From Candidatus Sabulitectum sp. (GTDB lineage: Bacteria; Fermentibacterota; Fermentibacteria; Fermentibacterales; JCC-6): a stretch of DNA of 61,777 bases. The stretch is taken from positions 1 through 61,777 of the forward strand of contig JAIOSV010000105.1 in NCBI GenBank assembly GCA_021107435.1, written 5' to 3'. The notes under the pieces are model-generated. The model saw only the letters and a program-made list of their open reading frames with translations, had not been told where the DNA came from and ran no database searches. A program made the position numbers and the translations under genes. Positions 7,436-16,792 of this stretch are shown here, one piece after another (position 1 is the first letter of the stretch; each line of letters opens with the position of its first letter).

Positions 7436-8290
7436 ATGTTGTCACCAATTGTTGTGGGCGACGGTGCTGTTGGAACAGCAGTGGCCGTTGCCCTTTCTGG
7501 TCCCCGCGGAAAAGTAGTTCTTGCGGGTCCCAGAGGAACACCTGAGAAAAATCGAGTATTTGTCACGGAAGGATACCTTTCAAAATCTGCTGAGGTGTTT
7601 CATACCTCTATTGACAGGATTCCTCCCGGGGAATTTGTGATAGTTGCTCTGAAAGCTTTTTCCATACGAGATGCTGTTCCGCATATTAGAAAAATTTGTA
7701 ATGGGAAATTGATATGCCTTTCCAACGGAATGGGTCTTGGAGAAGAATGGGGAGAGCTTGCTGAAGAAGTGGAGTATGTTGTACTCTCCATGGGTTTCAG
7801 AAAAACAGGCCCGACCACAGCACTAACTACTGATGGAATTGTTTACTGCGAGACCTGCGGCAGGGCAGCCGGTATTTTTACTGCCTCAGGGATACCCGTG
7901 GAAGAAGTCACGGACATCAACGAGTTAAGGTGGGCGAAATGGTACGCGAACAGCATCATCAATCCTATTGGCGCTCTCACAGGAATTGAGAACAACAGAC
8001 TTATCAGAGCAGGGTTATACCCGCTGATAGAAAAACTATCCAGTGAGATTTCTGCCATTATGCCATCCCGGAGAGCACTTGCGGAAGGTCAGAGGATTCT
8101 TGAATGGCTGCTTGAACACTCTTCCAACAAGTGCAGCATGCTTCAGGATATTGAGAGGGGATTACCTACGGAGATTGACTTTTTGACAGGTTTGTGTACA
8201 AAAAGACTGAAGGACAAATGTCCCACAGCCTCCATACTGGTTTCTCTTGTAGAAGCCAGGAAGCTGCTCGTCAACAACGTATTGTCATAA
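7436..8290 (+). CDS. panE: 2-dehydropantoate 2-reductase (ketopantoate reductase)
   Basis: A 284-residue protein with an N-terminal Rossmann dinucleotide-binding strand, VVGDGAVGTAVAVAL. The C-terminal ketopantoate-reductase domain shows KWYANSIINPIGALTG, which includes the catalytic Lys of the K-x-x-x-N-x-x-x-N-P motif, and CSMLQDIERGLPTEIDFL, the conserved substrate-site segment SMLQD-x-x-x-G-x-x-TEID. It would reduce ketopantoate to pantoate with NADPH in pantothenate (coenzyme A) synthesis. It starts eight bases after the YtxH stop, without a strong Shine-Dalgarno sequence. No other pan gene is in the window. Homologues outside the PanE subfamily exist, so substrate specificity is inferred. 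Confidence 0.82.
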   Translation: MLSPIVVGDGAVGTAVAVALSGPRGKVVLAGPRGTPEKNRVFVTEGYLSKSAEVFHTSIDRIPPGEFVIVALKAFSIRDAVPHIRKICNGKLICLSNGMGLGEEWGELAEEVEYVVLSMGFRKTGPTTALTTDGIVYCETCGRAAGIFTASGIPVEEVTDINELRWAKWYANSIINPIGALTGIENNRLIRAGLYPLIEKLSSEISAIMPSRRALAEGQRILEWLLEHSSNKCSMLQDIERGLPTEIDFLTGLCTKRLKDKCPTASILVSLVEARKLLVNNVLS

Positions 8291-8385
8291 TAATCTAAAA
8301 ATTCAATCTTAAAATTCAGAAATTAACCAATTTACATGTTGCTGTTTTCCCCTGTACGGGTATTACAGATAAGGAGCGAATACGT

Positions 8386-8901
8386 TCATTCTTCGAAGTC
8401 TCCCATGTAAACATCTTTCTCCAGAAGTTTCCAGACGGGCGTTCCCGTTAGTTTTTGAAGTTCTTCCAGAACATCATGCTGAGCCTGATCAATAAGGAGA
8501 GATTGCTTGAACATGTCAATTGCCTCGTCTTCCAGGCTTCTGACGACATAGAGACGGGCAAGGGCGTTGAGTGAAGTTGTGTTCTCCGGATCAAGTTCTA
8601 TGGAACGCTCAAGAAATTCTATAGATTTTATCAGCAGTTCTTCCTCGTCCACGTCATCTCCGTGGAGTTCCGCCGCAGGGATGTTCTCGAGGATTGAGAA
8701 GCCCCAGGCCAGACCCAGTCCCATGTAGGCTTCCGCGTTCTCCGGATCAAAGTTGAGAATCTCGTAGTAAAGCGGAAGAGCAGCATCAGGATTGTTATCC
8801 GTCATGTAGATATGTGCGAGACTGAGTCTCGCATCGACATCCTCCAGGTCGTTCGCTATTTTCTTTTCAAGAATAATCCGTATGGATTTCAGGTCGCTCA
8901 T
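8386..8901 (-). CDS. TPR-repeat protein
   Basis: A 171-residue cytoplasmic protein with no signal peptide and at least three tetratricopeptide units: DARLSLAHIYMTDNNPDAA, PENAEAYMGLGLAWG and PENTTSLNALARLYV. TPR arrays mediate protein-protein contacts; no specific partner can be named. It is encoded alone on the minus strand, diverging from recG across a 75-bp gap. GGAGG lies upstream of both ATG (8899-8901) and a TTG one codon earlier; I chose the ATG. An acidic segment, HGDDVDEEE, interrupts the helices. The 95 bp between panE and this gene's stop is A+T rich with no clear hairpin. Confidence 0.75.
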   Translation of the reverse strand: MSDLKSIRIILEKKIANDLEDVDARLSLAHIYMTDNNPDAALPLYYEILNFDPENAEAYMGLGLAWGFSILENIPAAELHGDDVDEEELLIKSIEFLERSIELDPENTTSLNALARLYVVRSLEDEAIDMFKQSLLIDQAQHDVLEELQKLTGTPVWKLLEKDVYMGDFEE

Positions 8902-8976
8902 CAAAGTTTACCTCCGTTGAGTGGCTATACAGTATCGCCTGAATTATACATTTAAGAAGCCATCGTCAACCCCTGA

Positions 8977-11016
8977 TTGGAGAATGATCTGAGAACCGAT
9001 GAAAGCGTAAGCTGCCTGAGTGGAGTAGGAGTAGCTAGAAAGGCCCTTCTGGAGCGTCTTTCTATCAGGACTGTTGGGGATTTGCTGATGCATGTTCCCA
9101 TACGATTTCTGGACAGAAGATCAATTATTCCCATAGCTGAACTGCATTCCGGAACAGATGCCGCAGTTAGAGGAAGGGTAGTAAGCGCGATTAGAAGACA
9201 GGGCAGAAGGGGACCATCTCTTACTGTTGTGCTGTCAGATGATACAGGAAGTATTACCCTTACTTTTTTCAGATCAGGATTTCCAGGCTCAAAGCTCCGA
9301 CCGGGAATGGATATTGTTGCATGCGGCATCATTGAATCTTTCAGGGGATATACAATAGTTCATCCCGAGATCTATTTTTCTGAAGAAGCCACAGGAGCTG
9401 CAAATGCGCCCGGGATGCTGCCGATATACGGTTTAACTGCCGGATTGACCCAGAGAGCAATGAGAAAACTGGTCGTTTATGCCCTCGATGCTGTAAAAAG
9501 CTCACTGATGGATATTCTGCCCTGCGGTGTTATCGCGGCAGCCGGATTCTCTGGACGGTGGGATGTGTTCAGGGCGGTCCACATGCCCGACTCCCCGGAG
9601 GAAAGTAAATCCGCCAGGGACTTACTGGCTCTTGAAGAATTATTCCTTTACAGATCTGTGCTGGCTGCTGTTAGAGAGAAAAGTGCCAAAGAGTCAGGTA
9701 TTCCCCTGGTATCCATTTCCCTGAAGGAGTTTGAATCTTCACTGCCGTGGTCTCTTACATCTGCCCAGAAAAGGGTTTGCCTTGAGGTGTGTAAGGATAT
9801 GGCACGCAACTCTCCCATGAGAAGGCTTGTACAGGGAGATGTTGGTTCAGGAAAGACTGTGGTGGCTGCGTTCGCATGCGTTGTTACCGCTCTGGCGGGA
9901 AAAACAGCCGCTGTACTTGCCCCCACTGAGGTGCTTGCTGCCCAGCACAGCACCAGTATGCGCGAGTTCTGCGGCAGGTTTGACCTGGAAGTTCATCTTC
10001 TTACAGGAGGTACACCCGGCTCTGAGAGAAACAGGATAGCTGAAAGACTTCTGGAAAAGCCCCAATCGATTCTTATAGGCACCCATGCCATTCTGGAAGA
10101 CTGGATACCTTTAAACTCGCTGGCTTTGCTTGTAATTGATGAGCAGCATCGTTTCGGGGTAGCTCAGAGAGAGAAGCTTTTTGTTTTCAGCAATCCAAGA
10201 CCCCATGCCCTCGTGATGTCCGCGACGCCCATACCGAGAACACTTGCAATGACTGTTTACGGTGATCTTGACCTCTCTGTGATTAACGAAATGCCTCCTG
10301 ATCGCGGGCATACTGAAACGAGAGTAATTAATGTATCAGAAAAAAAAGCTGTTTTCAGGTTTATGATGGAAAGGCTGCGAGAGGGTGAGAGGATTTTTCT
10401 TGTTTATCCCCTGAAAAAGGCTTCTGAAAAAAGCGATCTTCGGGACGCGGAAACAGCTTATGAGACTGTCCGGTCCGGCCCCATGGCTGAATTCGGCACA
10501 GGTCTGCTGCATGGAAGTATGTCTCCGGCGGAGAAAGTAGCAGTTACACTAAAATTCAGCAGAGGTGATATTGCGATCCTGATAAGTACAACGGTGATAG
10601 AAGTTGGGATTGATGTCCCGGACGCTACGGTGATGGTCATTGCCAACGCGGAGCGATTCGGGCTCAGTCAGCTTCATCAGCTCCGCGGCAGGGTGGGAAG
10701 AGGTGGTAAAAGTGCCTGGTGTTTCCTTGTCCCCGGAGAGGGGGCGTCCCATGTTTCTCTGAAAAGGCTTCATCTGCTTGCTTCCACATCAGACGGCTTC
10801 ATAATTTCAGAAAAGGATCTCTCTATCAGGGGGCCGGGTCAGGTGCTGGGAACAGCTCAGCACGGAATCCCAAAATTCAAGGTTGCGGATATGTCAACTG
10901 ACGGGCATCTGCTTAGAGTTGTTAGTGATATGTCTCCCATTCCATTACATGAAATTCATCAGCTACTGAGAAGTCAGATGTGGAGATACAACGACGTAGA
11001 GCTGCCAGGAGTATAA
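8977..11016 (+). CDS. recG: ATP-dependent DNA helicase RecG
   Basis: A 679-residue RecG, the branch-migration helicase that remodels stalled replication forks and Holliday junctions. An N-terminal wedge/OB domain begins with LSGVGVARKALLERL and TVGDLLMHVPIRFLDR. Helicase motifs follow: Walker A GDVGSGKT, motif II DEQHRFGVAQR, motif III MSATPIPRTLAM, and motifs V-VI VGIDVPDATVM and QLRGRVGRGG. The start is assigned to TTG 8977, the first possible codon after an in-frame stop at 8974-8976; it has no obvious Shine-Dalgarno sequence, and the protein begins close to the wedge domain, so the N-terminus is a little shorter than usual. The downstream 104-bp gap contains TTGACA at 11025-11030 without a convincing -10 element. 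Confidence 0.93.
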   Translation: MENDLRTDESVSCLSGVGVARKALLERLSIRTVGDLLMHVPIRFLDRRSIIPIAELHSGTDAAVRGRVVSAIRRQGRRGPSLTVVLSDDTGSITLTFFRSGFPGSKLRPGMDIVACGIIESFRGYTIVHPEIYFSEEATGAANAPGMLPIYGLTAGLTQRAMRKLVVYALDAVKSSLMDILPCGVIAAAGFSGRWDVFRAVHMPDSPEESKSARDLLALEELFLYRSVLAAVREKSAKESGIPLVSISLKEFESSLPWSLTSAQKRVCLEVCKDMARNSPMRRLVQGDVGSGKTVVAAFACVVTALAGKTAAVLAPTEVLAAQHSTSMREFCGRFDLEVHLLTGGTPGSERNRIAERLLEKPQSILIGTHAILEDWIPLNSLALLVIDEQHRFGVAQREKLFVFSNPRPHALVMSATPIPRTLAMTVYGDLDLSVINEMPPDRGHTETRVINVSEKKAVFRFMMERLREGERIFLVYPLKKASEKSDLRDAETAYETVRSGPMAEFGTGLLHGSMSPAEKVAVTLKFSRGDIAILISTTVIEVGIDVPDATVMVIANAERFGLSQLHQLRGRVGRGGKSAWCFLVPGEGASHVSLKRLHLLASTSDGFIISEKDLSIRGPGQVLGTAQHGIPKFKVADMSTDGHLLRVVSDMSPIPLHEIHQLLRSQMWRYNDVELPGV

Positions 11017-11110
11017 ACAGGGGCTTGACACCGCCTCTCAGACTATTACTTTTGTGTGTACAGAGTGAATGTTACCAAACGACTATTCTTTGTGGCTCCA
11101 AATAGCCACT

Positions 11111-11119
11111 GGGGGGGGG
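11111..11119 (+). repeat. G9 homopolymer at the ribosome-binding site
   Basis: Nine consecutive G residues end two bases before the ATG of the gene at 11121 and occupy the Shine-Dalgarno position. Slippage would alter the spacing and strength of the ribosome-binding site. The count is read directly from the sequence. Confidence 0.8.
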
Positions 11120-11120
11120 C

Positions 11121-13382
11121 ATGGCAGCAAGCGAAAATGCTAGGATAAAGCGACTTATCAATTCTGCCGAGGAACTTGTTCAAAAGGGCGAGAGGCAGAA
11201 AGCGCTTACCGAGTTACATAAAGTTCTTGACATTGACTCGAGCAACCGGTCGGTCAAAAAGAGAATTTCGGAAATTGAACGGGAAGTAGCCGCTATGCGG
11301 AATTTCAGGAAAACAAGAGACTCGAGAACACACAAAACAGGGAAATCTGTCAGCTCGGGTGATTTTGTTGAGGAATGTATTGCACGATCCGAGGATGCAT
11401 TCAGGCAGGGTGATGAAGTTCGCGCCCTTCAGGAGCTTGAACGAGCCAAACGCCACGATCCTGATAACAAACTGGTTCGTCGCAAAATTCTCACAGTGCG
11501 TCGGCAGATCAAAACAGACAACCTGTACGATCTGGCTCTTGCCAAGCTTCACGACGGAGACCCTGCTACAGCCACTAAAAATGCCAGGGCGATTTTCAAA
11601 ATATGGCCCGGGGCACTTGTTCTTTCAGATCTTCTCGACAAACTCGAGGAATTCAAGCCTGCTGACAGTGATGAGCATATTGAGGAGCTTGAGCTTGAAG
11701 ATGTTATTGAAACCGAAGAGCTTATTGAAGCTGAAGAGCTTATTGAAGCTGAAGAGCTTATTGAAGCTGAAGAGCTTATTGAAGCTGAAGAGCTTATTGA
11801 AGCTGAAGAGATCACACCCCCGGCTCAGGAAACAGAAAAGACATCTCCGGCAGATGCTGCGATAATTTCCATTAGAGGAAAAATATCAAGAAGTGATTTT
11901 TCCGGTGCTCTTTCAGAAGCAAGGAAGGCAGGAAAAAAGCATTCGGAGAACAGCACCATCAAAGAACTGGTTAGCAGGCTGGAAAGTCTTTCGGGAAAGA
12001 AGAGCGGGAAGTCGGCTGCCGCTCCTGCCGAAAGAGTTGATGAATCTAAAGAGAAACGGAAGAAGAAAAAACCCGTTGCGCTGATAGTCGCTGTTCTTGC
12101 GGTGGTAATCCTTATTGTGGTGTTTGTGGTAATTAAGCCTTTCGGTATTGGGGAAGAAGTTGAAATTGTACCTGACGAAGTGGAAGTTTTCCAGCCCTAT
12201 AGTGTTTCATGTACTGTTGAGGGTATTGAAACCTATTCAGTAACAATTGATGGCGAGGCGGTGGCTGTTCTTTTGGACGGCTCCTTCCTTATTGAAGGTG
12301 ACTCGGAGGGTGCAAGAACCATTGAAGTGCGTTCATCAGGTTTCGAAACTTACAGTGAGGAAGTGCTTTTCGGGAGTGGTGAAGAATCATCTTTCTCCGT
12401 AACTCTTGACTCAATTGGAACCAGCTCTGTGCAGATTGCCCTGCAGGCCGAGGGAGCCGGTGACGGTCAGGTTACCTGGCTTGTTGACGGGGAAGAAGTT
12501 GAGAGCTCAATCAACCTCAACACAGGAATGCATGTATTCCAGGCTCTCCAGGAAGGGTATAACTCAGTTCCGGAATCAATCCTTGTGGATTATACGGCAG
12601 GTGTTCTTCAAATCTCTCTTGCGTTGCTTTCACAGGAGGAGTCACAGGTTACTCTTGTCCTTGGAGCAGACATTCCCGGCTCTGCCATATTTACCATTGA
12701 TGGTAACAGAGTCGGTACAGGAGTTCGCCGGATCAGTGAAGTACTTCCGTTTGGAACACATACATTGTATGTGGAGGTGGAAAATTTCGAACCCTGGACA
12801 AGAACTATTACGTTGACTTCCAGCGGATACAACGCAACAGTTGCTCCAGTTGAAATTCCTACTACTGGAAGGCTTCTTATTGCACCGGAACCCTGGGCCA
12901 ATGTGACAATAGACGGTGTAGGAGTGGGTCAAACGCCCATGGCGCCCATTGAGCTGGAAGAGGGCTCGCACACAGTGCTGCTTACCAATCCTGACTATGA
13001 GGATCAGACCAGTACTGTAGCCATTGTTGCCGGGGAAGATTCCAGTATCAGGTATACCGCTGATGAGTCCCAGCCTGACCAGCCTGAGGAGATAGAAGAG
13101 GAACAACCGGTGATACCTCCTTTCCCCATTTCGCAGGTTGGACCACAGGTACCTGATCTTGCCAGAGAAATGGGAGATGTCCATGGCTATGTCACACTGG
13201 ATGTTGTTGTTGGTGTCGATGGGGCTGTGAAGGGTGTTACAGTTGTTAACGACGAGCTTGGTCTGGGATGCGGGGCTGCTGCTCAGTCTGCGGTGAGCCA
13301 GTGGGTGTTTAATCCCGCGTCACAGGGTGGTGTCCCTATTGAGATAACCACCAGGGTTCAAGTTCGTTTCGACATAGAGTAG
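11121..13382 (+). CDS. TPR / acidic repeat / TM / PEGA / TonB C-terminal domain protein
   Basis: A 753-residue, apparently single-pass membrane protein. Residues 1-200 contain helical TPR-like repeats (AEELVQKGERQKALTELHK and similar). Next is an acidic repeat (ELIEAE) encoded by an 18-bp tandem repeat, another helical block, a Lys-rich stretch and one transmembrane helix near residues 317-339 (LIVAVLAVVILIVVFVV). The outer part is beta-rich, with PEGA-type domains (GRLLIAPEPWANVTIDG then VGQTPMAPIELEEGSH). The C-terminus (QVGPQVPDLAREMG to the end, including GYVTLDVVVGVDG and AVSQWVFNPA) is a TonB C-terminal domain. The helix would put the TPR part in the cytoplasm and PEGA/TonB-C in the periplasm. 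A TonB-C domain usually contacts outer-membrane transporters; no ExbB/ExbD genes are here. Function unknown. Confidence 0.75.
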   Translation: MAASENARIKRLINSAEELVQKGERQKALTELHKVLDIDSSNRSVKKRISEIEREVAAMRNFRKTRDSRTHKTGKSVSSGDFVEECIARSEDAFRQGDEVRALQELERAKRHDPDNKLVRRKILTVRRQIKTDNLYDLALAKLHDGDPATATKNARAIFKIWPGALVLSDLLDKLEEFKPADSDEHIEELELEDVIETEELIEAEELIEAEELIEAEELIEAEELIEAEEITPPAQETEKTSPADAAIISIRGKISRSDFSGALSEARKAGKKHSENSTIKELVSRLESLSGKKSGKSAAAPAERVDESKEKRKKKKPVALIVAVLAVVILIVVFVVIKPFGIGEEVEIVPDEVEVFQPYSVSCTVEGIETYSVTIDGEAVAVLLDGSFLIEGDSEGARTIEVRSSGFETYSEEVLFGSGEESSFSVTLDSIGTSSVQIALQAEGAGDGQVTWLVDGEEVESSINLNTGMHVFQALQEGYNSVPESILVDYTAGVLQISLALLSQEESQVTLVLGADIPGSAIFTIDGNRVGTGVRRISEVLPFGTHTLYVEVENFEPWTRTITLTSSGYNATVAPVEIPTTGRLLIAPEPWANVTIDGVGVGQTPMAPIELEEGSHTVLLTNPDYEDQTSTVAIVAGEDSSIRYTADESQPDQPEEIEEEQPVIPPFPISQVGPQVPDLAREMGDVHGYVTLDVVVGVDGAVKGVTVVNDELGLGCGAAAQSAVSQWVFNPASQGGVPIEITTRVQVRFDIE
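11715..11810 (+). repeat. 18-bp tandem repeat, five perfect copies, encoding ELIEAE
   Basis: The unit GAAGAGCTTATTGAAGCT occurs at 11715, 11733, 11751, 11769 and 11787, followed by a partial GAAGAG. All copies are identical at the DNA level and in frame, so copy-number change would lengthen or shorten the acidic helix by six residues. Confidence 0.92.
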
Positions 13383-13385
13383 AAA

Positions 13386-13739
13386 ATGTACAGGAACACA
13401 GACAACTGGATTATCCACGCAGATGTGTACGGGACCGCTGAGAGGTTTGAGATTTTCGTGGAGATGCCCGGAGTTCATCGCGAAGATATAGAGCTGGAGG
13501 TTACTCCCCTCGCCGTAAAAGTATGGGGAGTGAGAAAAACGCTCTGCCCGGGAGCAACAGCACTGGCAATCGAAATCCAGACAGGCAGGTTTCAGAGGGA
13601 GATTCACCTTCCATACAGGGTGGATACATCCAGCGTTTCCGCTGAACTGAAGTCCGGTGTGCTTCACATCAAGCTTGTAAGACAGAAGCCGGTGAGAGTT
13701 GTGGTACCTGTGCAGTCCGAGGGAAGCAATAATTTATGA
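13386..13739 (+). CDS. Small heat shock protein (Hsp20 / alpha-crystallin family)
   Basis: A 117-residue protein covering one alpha-crystallin domain: ERFEIFVEMPGVHREDIELEV near the N-terminus, then REIHLPYRVDTSSVSAEL and SGVLHIKLVR, the conserved G-x-L strand. Such proteins are ATP-independent holdases. N- and C-terminal extensions are short and the I-x-I type tail motif is not obvious. The gene starts three bases after the preceding stop and its TGA overlaps the ATG of lon (ATGA). A holdase directly upstream of an AAA+ protease suggests a small protein-quality-control operon. I see no CIRCE-type inverted repeat upstream. Confidence 0.88.
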   Translation: MYRNTDNWIIHADVYGTAERFEIFVEMPGVHREDIELEVTPLAVKVWGVRKTLCPGATALAIEIQTGRFQREIHLPYRVDTSSVSAELKSGVLHIKLVRQKPVRVVVPVQSEGSNNL

Positions 13740-16030
13740 TAAAAGGCGGGAATACTCCCGAAATAATACCGATCCATCTGTTTGATCAGGGTATACTGAT
13801 GCCCTACACGATTTTGCCTCTTACCGTAACCGATCCTGATATGATTGCCATGATTGATCATGCAGTGAATGGAGACAAGATCATCGGAGTAGTGGCAGAG
13901 TCTCCATCCGGAGCCCGATATTCTGTTGGTACAGCAGCAGGTATAATGAAATTGTATCGATTCCCGGGGGATGTGGTAAGAGTTACCCTCAAAGGATTGT
14001 ACAGATTCAGAATCATTGAGGATATGGAAATTGACAATGTTGCGAGTGCCAGGGTAGAGAGACTCAGCACCACATTTCCGGATGATGTGGATGAACTGGA
14101 AGCCTGGCGCAGATCCATCGAAATACAGTTGCGGAAGATAATGGAACTTACTCCTGGAATTCCTGATGAGCTTCAGCTTATCACTCTTCTTCGGGATCCG
14201 GAAAGACTTGGCTTTGTCGCTGCCAGTGGTCTTGAGGCGCCTGTATTCAGGAAGCAGACATTTCTTGAGGAAGACAGTATTATCCTGAGGTTTCGACTGC
14301 TCAGATCCATGATGAACTATGAGATTCAGAGACTGAAGCTTCGAGAGCATATTGAAGGTCAGGTCAGGATGGAGATGGAGCAGGATCAGAAAGAGTATTA
14401 CCTCAAGGAAAAAATGAAGGTGATACAGAAGGAACTCGGTGGAGCATCGATTAATCCTGATGTTGTGGAGCTTTCGGAAAAGCTGGCGAAGAAAGAGCTT
14501 CCGGAATCAGCTGCCACTGCTGCAGAGGAAGAGCTGAAAAGGCTTTCCAAACTTCATCCCGGCTCTCCGGAGGCAGGGGTTGCCAGGAGCTACATCGAGT
14601 GGATTCTTCAGCTGCCCTGGATGGATAGAACAGAAGATCGTCTTGATATTAATGAGGCTGGAAGAATTCTTAACGAGGATCATTACGATCTCAAGGACGT
14701 TAAAGAGATGGTTCTGGAGTTCCTCGCGGTTCGCAAGCTTAACCCGACCGGCAAGGCGCCCATCATCTGCTTTGTGGGACCTCCGGGCGTGGGCAAAACC
14801 AGTATGGGAAGATCAATTGCCAGGGCTCTTGGAAGAAAGTTTATCAGACTGAGCCTTGGAGGAGTTCACGATGAGGCTGAAATAAGAGGACACAGAAAAA
14901 CCTACATCGGAGCGATGCCCGGAAGGATTATCCAGGGTCTCAAAGAAGCAGGTACGTCCAATCCTGTATTCATGCTGGATGAGATAGACAAGATTGGAAG
15001 AGATTTCAGAGGAGATCCCACTTCCGCTCTGCTGGAAGTACTTGATCCTGAACAGAATTTTTCATTCAGAGATAACTACCTGAGTACTCCATTCGATCTC
15101 AGTTTTGTGAAGTTTATAACAACGGCAAACACACTTGATACAATTCCCGGTCCGTTACGGGATCGAATGGAGATAATCCGTATTCCCGGATACACAGAGA
15201 ACGACAAATTCGAGATTGCCCGGAGATATCTGGTGAAAAGACAGGTCGAAAGAACAGGTCTTTCGGGTAAACTGATACGGTTCAGAGAAAGCGGACTTCG
15301 CTGTATTGTGAAGCGCTATACACGGGAAGCCGGTGTACGGGAGCTTGAGCGTTCTATCGGCGCCATTTGCAGGAAATGCGCGGTCAAAGCAGCAAGTGGT
15401 GATTTGAGAATGGTAACAATCACTGAAAAAAGTGTTCCTGACTATCTGGGTTCATGGAAATACACAAGAGAATCGAGTCTTGCTGAACCGGCAGTTGGAG
15501 TAGCCACCGGACTTGCCTGGACAGCTGTGGGAGGCGAGATTCTTATGATAGAGACTCTTCTGCTCCCCGGTAGCGGGAAACTGATTCTCACAGGCCAGCT
15601 TGGAGATGTAATGAAGGAATCTGCCCAGGCGGCACTCAGCTGGATCAGATCAAACAGGAGCGATCTTCGCCATGACCCTGCTGAATTCGACATACACATT
15701 CATGTTCCAGCCGGTGCTACACCAAAGGATGGACCGTCTGCCGGCGTAGCCATTGCTGCTTCAATTTTAAGCGCTTTGAGCGAAAAACCTGTTCAGAACC
15801 GAACAGCTGTCACCGGCGAGATAACTCTCCGGGGAATGGTACTTCCAGTTGGAGGGGTCAAGGAAAAGGTTCTTGGTGCCCTTTCTGCCGGTATTGAGAA
15901 GGTTTTGCTTCCAGTTGAGAATATGAGAGATCTTGAGGATGTACCCGAGGATCAGAGAAACGCGATGGAATTTGTACCCATTTCTGAAATTGGTCAGGCA
16001 TTGGATCACTTGATCATTTGGAGTGAATAG
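13736..16030 (+). CDS. lon: ATP-dependent protease Lon (LonA type)
   Basis: A 764-residue LonA. N-terminal substrate-binding (LAN) domain starts at [22 protein letters not shown]+ Walker A is GPPGVGKTS, Walker [10 protein letters not shown]. The C-terminal proteolytic domain has the Ser-Lys dyad: S668 in PKDGPSAG and K711 in [10 protein letters not shown], 43 residues apart as in E. coli Lon. It degrades misfolded and selected regulatory proteins. It overlaps hsp20 by ATGA at its start, and its 3' end reaches into the ribosome-binding region of the next lipoprotein gene. The AAA+ and protease motifs are intact. Confidence 0.97.
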   Translation: MIKGGNTPEIIPIHLFDQGILMPYTILPLTVTDPDMIAMIDHAVNGDKIIGVVAESPSGARYSVGTAAGIMKLYRFPGDVVRVTLKGLYRFRIIEDMEIDNVASARVERLSTTFPDDVDELEAWRRSIEIQLRKIMELTPGIPDELQLITLLRDPERLGFVAASGLEAPVFRKQTFLEEDSIILRFRLLRSMMNYEIQRLKLREHIEGQVRMEMEQDQKEYYLKEKMKVIQKELGGASINPDVVELSEKLAKKELPESAATAAEEELKRLSKLHPGSPEAGVARSYIEWILQLPWMDRTEDRLDINEAGRILNEDHYDLKDVKEMVLEFLAVRKLNPTGKAPIICFVGPPGVGKTSMGRSIARALGRKFIRLSLGGVHDEAEIRGHRKTYIGAMPGRIIQGLKEAGTSNPVFMLDEIDKIGRDFRGDPTSALLEVLDPEQNFSFRDNYLSTPFDLSFVKFITTANTLDTIPGPLRDRMEIIRIPGYTENDKFEIARRYLVKRQVERTGLSGKLIRFRESGLRCIVKRYTREAGVRELERSIGAICRKCAVKAASGDLRMVTITEKSVPDYLGSWKYTRESSLAEPAVGVATGLAWTAVGGEILMIETLLLPGSGKLILTGQLGDVMKESAQAALSWIRSNRSDLRHDPAEFDIHIHVPAGATPKDGPSAGVAIAASILSALSEKPVQNRTAVTGEITLRGMVLPVGGVKEKVLGALSAGIEKVLLPVENMRDLEDVPEDQRNAMEFVPISEIGQALDHLIIWSE

Positions 16031-16031
16031 A

Positions 16032-16742
16032 TTGAGATTAGTAAACGCAATTGTACAGGTAATCGCAGCCCTGCTTATTTTCGTCGGGTGCATGGAAAGA
16101 ACAGGCGATGTTCTGGTGATCGCGGACGGAACGGTTCTTGAGGGAGAGCTTCAGACAATCGAATCCGGGAAGGTGATTTTTTCAGAAGGATCAGCGGATG
16201 TACCGGGTCACGGACGCGTCTGGTGTCTTGACGGAAGAACTTTTGCCGGGGAGATTTCAGCCTCCGGCGGAACGATCAGATCAGGTTCCAATTCTGTTCC
16301 AGCTGATTCTGTTTACCTTGTCGTGTGGGGAAACTCTGATATAGACCAGGAGACACTCACTGTTGATGCCGCGCTGGGATGGTTGAATACCGGAATTGAA
16401 CTGGAACAGGGTGAAATGCTCTCTATTCAGGGTACTGGAACAGTGGTGACTGAAACGGGCATTTCTTCTCCGCAGGGTCAGGAAAAGTACTCTTCTTCTG
16501 TTTCCAGGGTTCCCGGCGCAACTTCCGGTCAGCTTGTCTTTCGGGTAGGGGAAGACGGTCAGCCTGTAGCCGCAGGCATTTCCTGGATTGGAGAATCTCC
16601 AGGTGACGGTACTTTGATGCTTGCAGTTAATGTTCCACTGGAAGGCAGTATGGGCTCCAGAGGAGTTTACACAGTAATGGTAAAAGCTGGTACATTCGGC
16701 AGTCGACCGGGTGCAGTAGTCTTTTATCCAGCAGGCAGGTAA
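16032..16742 (+). CDS. Putative lipoprotein with LecA-like (PA-IL) domain
   Basis: About 236 residues. The N-terminus RLVNAIVQVIAALLIFVGC is a signal peptide with a lipobox-like end, so the mature protein probably begins at a lipidated Cys. The second half, WLNTGIELEQGEMLSIQG, matches the pattern seen in LecA/PA-IL-like galactose-binding domains (W-x-x-T-G-x-x-x-x-x-G). The first half has short beta repeats (VLVIADGTVLEGELQTI). I chose TTG 16032 because GGAG at 16020-16023 is correctly spaced; GTG 16023, inside the end of lon, has no Shine-Dalgarno sequence. A sugar-binding envelope role is an inference. Confidence 0.6.
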   Translation: MRLVNAIVQVIAALLIFVGCMERTGDVLVIADGTVLEGELQTIESGKVIFSEGSADVPGHGRVWCLDGRTFAGEISASGGTIRSGSNSVPADSVYLVVWGNSDIDQETLTVDAALGWLNTGIELEQGEMLSIQGTGTVVTETGISSPQGQEKYSSSVSRVPGATSGQLVFRVGEDGQPVAAGISWIGESPGDGTLMLAVNVPLEGSMGSRGVYTVMVKAGTFGSRPGAVVFYPAGR

Positions 16743-16752
16743 AATCAACAGC

Positions 16753-16782
16753 TTGACTTACCCATGGCTCTTAGTTTAGAAT
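16753..16782 (+). promoter_or_regulatory. Sigma-70-like promoter candidate
   Basis: TTGACT at 16753-16758 and TAGAAT at 16777-16782, with an 18-bp spacer (or TTAGAA with 17). It lies just after the lectin-like gene and about 95 bp upstream of the LysM gene. Confidence 0.5.
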
Positions 16783-16792
16783 TTATGAAGTT

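Noticed and set aside
6910-7566. Minus-strand open frame (218 codons) across secA end, YtxH and panE
   Set aside because: Spans three supported + strand genes; Pro/Arg/Leu-rich composition typical of antisense frames.
11025-11030. TTGACA after recG as promoter
   Set aside because: No acceptable -10 element at 16-18 bp spacing; left unannotated.
13664-14350. Minus-strand open frame (228 codons) opposite lon
   Set aside because: Overlaps well-supported hsp20 and lon coding sequence and shows no protein motif.
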